Shown piece by piece: positions 60,469 to 64,000 of a stretch of DNA of 64,000 bases (position 1 is the stretch's first letter; each line of letters starts with the position of its first letter). A program made the position numbers and the translations under genes. Where the stretch lies: assembly GCA_963678305.2 (NCBI GenBank), contig CAXXVV010000010.1:62001-126000 (forward strand), in the 5' to 3' direction. The notes under the pieces are model-generated. The model saw only the letters and a list, made by a program, of their open reading frames with translations. It ran no database searches and was not told the DNA's origin. Source of the stretch: G963676655 sp963678305 (GTDB lineage Bacteria; Verrucomicrobiota; Lentisphaeria; Victivallales; Victivallaceae).

Positions 60469-62865
60469 TTACACAAAAGTGACAGACCAGGTTACGAGTG
60501 AACGGTCCGGTTCTATATCGTTATAGAATTCTATCACCCGGGCGTCTTTTCCGGAACAGTCTTCACTCAGGGCGACGGCTGTAAAGGAATAGAACGGCTC
60601 CCCGAAGTGGATGGTTTGAATTCCCAGTTTATGTCTGCCGGGACCTGAGATTTCATGCAGGGGGAGAGCCGGAGAGCTGTCGCCGGGCATGATACAGTCA
60701 TCGTGAGGAGTTTCCGCATCGGGGTAAAATCCGGTCCGCCCGATCCCGCCGAGGACTTTGACCGTTCCGTCATCCATAAATTCCACCAGATTCAAACGGC
60801 TGTCATACAAATCGAAAAAGTTTGAATCTTCCAGCGAGGTGACGATACTGTTATCGATATGTATGGTCGCGTAAAGTTTTTTACGGGGCGTATTGTCGTT
60901 ACGCAGCATTTTCTGATTTTCGACTTTCCTCAACCATGCCCGGGCGGATTTGCCGGGTGGACAGTATTCACCGGAATATTCCGTCCAATCGGGCTTTTCC
61001 GCACTGAAGAAAAATCCTTCAACCGGGAATTCCGAGAAATCGGAACTCAATATTTTGCCGGAACATGACTCCGGAAGACCGGGACTTACAGTATTCGGAG
61101 TAAGACGCCAACAAGACTTGTCTGCCGGCATGAATCCGGTTTTATCCCAATCAACCTGAGTATTCGCGTTGATTGGTTTACCGCTAAAATTACTGATTAC
61201 AAGCAAAGCACGTTGATTATCGTTCGAGATCATTAAATAATGTCCAGGATCGGCGGAGGAAGAGGAAAATACCCCGGACGAATTATAATCATTGAACACT
61301 TTTATATTCTTTTCATTCCTGAACAAAGACCAGATCTTCCATAACGGCCGGAAATTGGCATCGTTAACTCCGGGAACCGGCGGATGCGCCAGACTTGAGC
61401 ATTTGAATTGCAGGCCCAGAGGATTATGCGGAAAGTTGCCTGAGGCCGCCAGTAACGGAACTATCTGTTGAGATGAGTATTCCGGGAATGCCGCACTCCA
61501 AAGCGAACCGACCGCAGCCGCACTCATCGTGAAATATTCATACTCCTTGCGGCCGCGCAGCAGCATGCCGCGTTCAGCTTCGCCCGAGATATAAAAATCA
61601 ACAAAATTAATTCCAACCCCGGAGAAAAACGCCCCGGTATGAGATATAAATACGCCATCCGGGCCGATGCGTTCCCGGAGCTGTTTCAAAGTGAAATAAT
61701 GTTTCCGGAATTCGACCAGGGCACCGGGGAAATTTTCAGACGGGGTCTCAATTCGCCCCAACGGGCCGCCGTAATCCATATACAAGCCGTCATAATTCTT
61801 TTGCAGATAGCGGTCAAACCAATTAGCGGCGCTTTCACGGATTTCTTTTTCATTACCTCGAACATAGAGCGCAACGCGGATATTGTTTTTATGCGCGAAA
61901 GCAATTATTTCCCGCAAGCGTTTTGTATTATATGGCATCCCGTCATCCTGAGCGTCACGCCGCCAGTTCGAATGAATTATCAGCAAACTGCATTGAGCAG
62001 CGACCATGGCCGCCAACGCCTCATCAGTGGGGTAATGGGTATAATTATCGATAAACTGATACGCGGCCTGAGGCGGCAAGTTACGTTTTACCGGAGCGGG
62101 AACGACCGACCAGCCCCACTGGTTGCGCCATTGCAGGGGCCGCCTGGTTTCTTTAGTCGGTTTGTTCTGGAATATCCAGTTGATCTGAGGGCCATTCTCA
62201 TTCCAGGTAATTTCAGTGGCGGAATCGGCAATATCCCCGGAAAGTGAATTGCCCCCCTCACAGAACGCTTCAGCATAAAGAGATGAGCCGGACCGGCAGG
62301 ACGCGTTGAAACCCGCGAGCGGCAGAATCGTTCCGCCGTAATAACGCTGCTCCCCTTTCGGCAGGAATTTTTCCGGGACAAATGTCTGGATATTTTTTGA
62401 AGCGTTAAAAGTCGGTCTTGGAATAACATTCCACGCCGTATCGTCAAATGTACTGAAGTCAAAACAGGTGGAGACAATAAATTTTTTCACGGGAGGCGGC
62501 AGCGAATTTTCCCCATGAAAAACTGCCGTGGTAAATAAGCATCCGCCAGGCTGAAATTCATGCCGGAGTGAAATATTAAAACCTGGTACAACATTCTCAT
62601 CGGCGTCAATCCATGGCAGATTTGAAAAGAACACATAACTTGCGCCGTCCTGTTCATAAATCTCGGGTTCTACATCCCGCAATGAGGGAAATATCAAACG
62701 ACCGTCGACCAGCTCCATTTCAATATTGCCGCGTAAATCAAAATTAATATCGCGCGCGGCGTCCGGTTCAGTTTTATGGAAAAGTACTCCTCCCGGCAGC
62801 CCTCTGCCGTTCCGATAGAAATAAACAGAGAATTTTTCAGTTTTAACTTCAGCAATGACGGACAT
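60469..62865 (-). CDS. TIM-barrel glycoside-hydrolase-like protein
   Basis: 798 residues, no signal peptide. Beta-sandwich N-terminal region (about 1-270), barrel (about 275-560; LLIIHSNWRRDAQDDGMPY, NIRVALYVRGNEKE, YDGLYMDYGGPLGR) and a beta-rich C-terminal part ending in an NPCBM-like domain (about 660-798; KKLYATIHIDNS, GRTGFYPDAETP). The Asp in LYMDYGG is a likely catalytic residue. Resembles DUF6259/DUF6067-like enzymes; no specific family assigned. It is convergent with the aminotransferase gene and upstream of it on the same strand lies an acetylesterase, 18 bases away. Confidence 0.7.
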   Translation of the reverse strand: MSVIAEVKTEKFSVYFYRNGRGLPGGVLFHKTEPDAARDINFDLRGNIEMELVDGRLIFPSLRDVEPEIYEQDGASYVFFSNLPWIDADENVVPGFNISLRHEFQPGGCLFTTAVFHGENSLPPPVKKFIVSTCFDFSTFDDTAWNVIPRPTFNASKNIQTFVPEKFLPKGEQRYYGGTILPLAGFNASCRSGSSLYAEAFCEGGNSLSGDIADSATEITWNENGPQINWIFQNKPTKETRRPLQWRNQWGWSVVPAPVKRNLPPQAAYQFIDNYTHYPTDEALAAMVAAQCSLLIIHSNWRRDAQDDGMPYNTKRLREIIAFAHKNNIRVALYVRGNEKEIRESAANWFDRYLQKNYDGLYMDYGGPLGRIETPSENFPGALVEFRKHYFTLKQLRERIGPDGVFISHTGAFFSGVGINFVDFYISGEAERGMLLRGRKEYEYFTMSAAAVGSLWSAAFPEYSSQQIVPLLAASGNFPHNPLGLQFKCSSLAHPPVPGVNDANFRPLWKIWSLFRNEKNIKVFNDYNSSGVFSSSSADPGHYLMISNDNQRALLVISNFSGKPINANTQVDWDKTGFMPADKSCWRLTPNTVSPGLPESCSGKILSSDFSEFPVEGFFFSAEKPDWTEYSGEYCPPGKSARAWLRKVENQKMLRNDNTPRKKLYATIHIDNSIVTSLEDSNFFDLYDSRLNLVEFMDDGTVKVLGGIGRTGFYPDAETPHDDCIMPGDSSPALPLHEISGPGRHKLGIQTIHFGEPFYSFTAVALSEDCSGKDARVIEFYNDIEPDRSLVTWSVTFV

Positions 62866-62883
62866 CTCGACTCCTTGATCATA

Positions 62884-64000
62884 TTATTTATTTTGAGTGG
62901 AAAGCGGCCAGTTATCAGTCCTGAAAGGAAAGGCCGGCAGTCCCTCTTTATTATACAGGTTGCATCCTTTCGGATTTTGCGACCATGCGTAACGAACGGC
63001 AGCCGGATTTGAGATCTCCGGACTTGAAACAATTACGGTAGAGCCCTTGATTATGGCGTCGGCCCAATGAAATTTTTTATCTTTGCCGGCTATTGCGAAG
63101 CCTTTTAACTTTCCATTTCTCGCAATTAATCCACGACCTGTATGTTTGAATTTTAAAATGATCTTATTCCCTTTTATTTCCATTGAATGGTAAACCGGAC
63201 CGGAACAAATAATATCGTCGCCATAGACCAACTTTCTGGCAACAAGTGACAACCTGGCCCCGACATCCTGCTTATTGGTCGGATGAATATTTTTTTCCTC
63301 ACCTATATCAATCGCTGTCGCCAGGCCGCAGCCAGGAACGTTTTCAGCAGTTAAAGCCTGAGCTTCGCGCAACTCGGCCCAGGTTGATTCTCCGGGCGCG
63401 TTTACCGGTTTTCCATAATTAGCCAGCTGGACTATCAGGAATGGAAAATCACCTTGTCCCCACTCTTTTCTCCATGATGCGATCATCAAAGGCAGCAGCG
63501 TCCGGTAGTGGAACGCGTCTGACACATTCCTTTCGCCCTGATACCAGATAGCTCCTTTGATCGCGAACGGGGCAATCGGATTTATCATTGCATTGTACAG
63601 ACCGTTAAGCGCCTTCCGGTGGCCGTGATGCATCGGTTCTGAAACCGGACTGAAAAGATCCAGTATCTTTATTTTCCAGGTCCCGGAAAGCTTAAACTGA
63701 TCTTTTTTGCCGATTGCGGTTATATAACAGCGCCCCCGGGCTTCCCGGAACTGTTTACCGTATTTATAACTGAACAGATGCTCTGCGATAACAGCTTGAC
63801 CCGGCTTGACATATTCAGCTTTAACCTGATAAGCCTTATAATGATGACCAAGCCATTTACTGATACGTTTAGCTTCATGCCCATTGAAATAAACCTTTGA
63901 ATAGCCGTATACCATCGGATAACAAATATAAATTGTCAAATCTTTATTTGCCATCCCGGCCGGAATATTTATTGTTTTTCTCAGGTTCAACAAGGCATAT
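62884..64000 (-). CDS. Sialate O-acetylesterase-like (SASA), N-terminus outside window
   Basis: The C-terminal ~370 residues. GAIWYQGERN and IHPTNKQDVGARL are conserved catalytic blocks of the sialate/9-O-acetylesterase SGNH family; the nucleophile GQS block would be in the missing N-terminal part, since the frame stays open to the window end (63993 is a TTG inside the gene, not a start). The C-terminal beta-rich domain ends the protein. The enzyme removes O-acetyl groups from sialic acids or other glycans, in line with the neighbouring GH genes. Signal peptide not visible. Confidence 0.85.
   Translation of the reverse strand, partial: YALLNLRKTINIPAGMANKDLTIYICYPMVYGYSKVYFNGHEAKRISKWLGHHYKAYQVKAEYVKPGQAVIAEHLFSYKYGKQFREARGRCYITAIGKKDQFKLSGTWKIKILDLFSPVSEPMHHGHRKALNGLYNAMINPIAPFAIKGAIWYQGERNVSDAFHYRTLLPLMIASWRKEWGQGDFPFLIVQLANYGKPVNAPGESTWAELREAQALTAENVPGCGLATAIDIGEEKNIHPTNKQDVGARLSLVARKLVYGDDIICSGPVYHSMEIKGNKIILKFKHTGRGLIARNGKLKGFAIAGKDKKFHWADAIIKGSTVIVSSPEISNPAAVRYAWSQNPKGCNLYNKEGLPAFPFRTDNWPLSTQNK

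Noticed and set aside
1..64000. CRISPR array, prophage genes or a known anti-phage defence locus
   Set aside because: No array of regularly spaced repeats, no phage structural or integrase genes; the YhaO/YhaN pair is a DNA-repair-type pair with no evidence for a defence role.

Overview
The window looks like a chromosomal segment of a Lentisphaerota (Victivallales-like) bacterium. The inference rests on gene content: H-X9-DG pseudopilins placed inside glycoside-hydrolase operons, several secreted DUF4838-type proteins, long runs of unusual glycoside-hydrolase-like proteins under AraC or LacI regulators, and a large set of carbohydrate esterases. No rRNA or other decisive phylogenetic marker is present, so the assignment is an inference.

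Layout. 1-0.7 kb: 3' part of an IS200-like/RAYT transposase. 0.7-4.1 kb (-): three ATGA-coupled Tad-type (TadE/TadG-like) pseudopilin genes. 4.35-6.07 kb (+): two adjacent single-pass, helical membrane proteins that look like a divergent pair, ending in a clear terminator. 6.1-10.0 kb (+): SbcD/YhaO-like nuclease and YhaN-like SMC-type ATPase. 10.0-10.7 kb (-): TrmH-like rRNA/tRNA methyltransferase. 11.0-13.85 kb (-): two QueG/reductase-like 4Fe-4S proteins and an IclR regulator with palindromic sites around it. 14.5-16.4 kb (+): MBL-fold hydrolase and two small unknowns. 16.6-19.4 kb (+): large secreted protein with a possible GH64/thaumatin-like part and two regulatory-like beta domains.

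19.4-34.6 kb (-) is a glycan-degradation block, read from its upstream end: AraC regulator, SGNH esterase, large secreted glycosidase-like protein, pseudopilin, GH42 beta-galactosidase, an unknown 794-aa protein, an arabinose/fucose-isomerase-like protein and a GH38 alpha-mannosidase. A second AraC gene (-) stands divergent from a GH29 alpha-L-fucosidase (+) at 35-37.4 kb, followed by a tRNA-Thr(CGT), an acetyl-xylan-esterase-like alpha/beta hydrolase and an intact RAYT transposase.

41.2-60.4 kb (+) is a second block, opened by a consensus sigma-70 promoter with a perfect LacI-type palindrome: LacI regulator, GH-like lipoprotein, pseudopilin, DUF4838 protein, metallophosphoesterase, DUF4091/GH-like protein, uroporphyrinogen-decarboxylase-like protein, CapA-like protein, two more DUF4838 paralogues, and a DegT aminotransferase. 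A convergent block (-) at 60.5-64 kb holds a TIM-barrel GH-like protein and a sialate O-acetylesterase cut by the window end. The enzymes together suggest deconstruction of fucose-, mannose- and galactose-containing, O-acetylated glycans, but no sugar transporter is in the window.

The most interesting non-coding signals are small dispersed elements: two copies of a ~263-bp element with imperfect terminal inverted repeats that co-vary between copies (13.96 kb and 34.74 kb), and two further mini-elements in which short tandem units face each other as inverted arms (10.85 kb and 58.93 kb).
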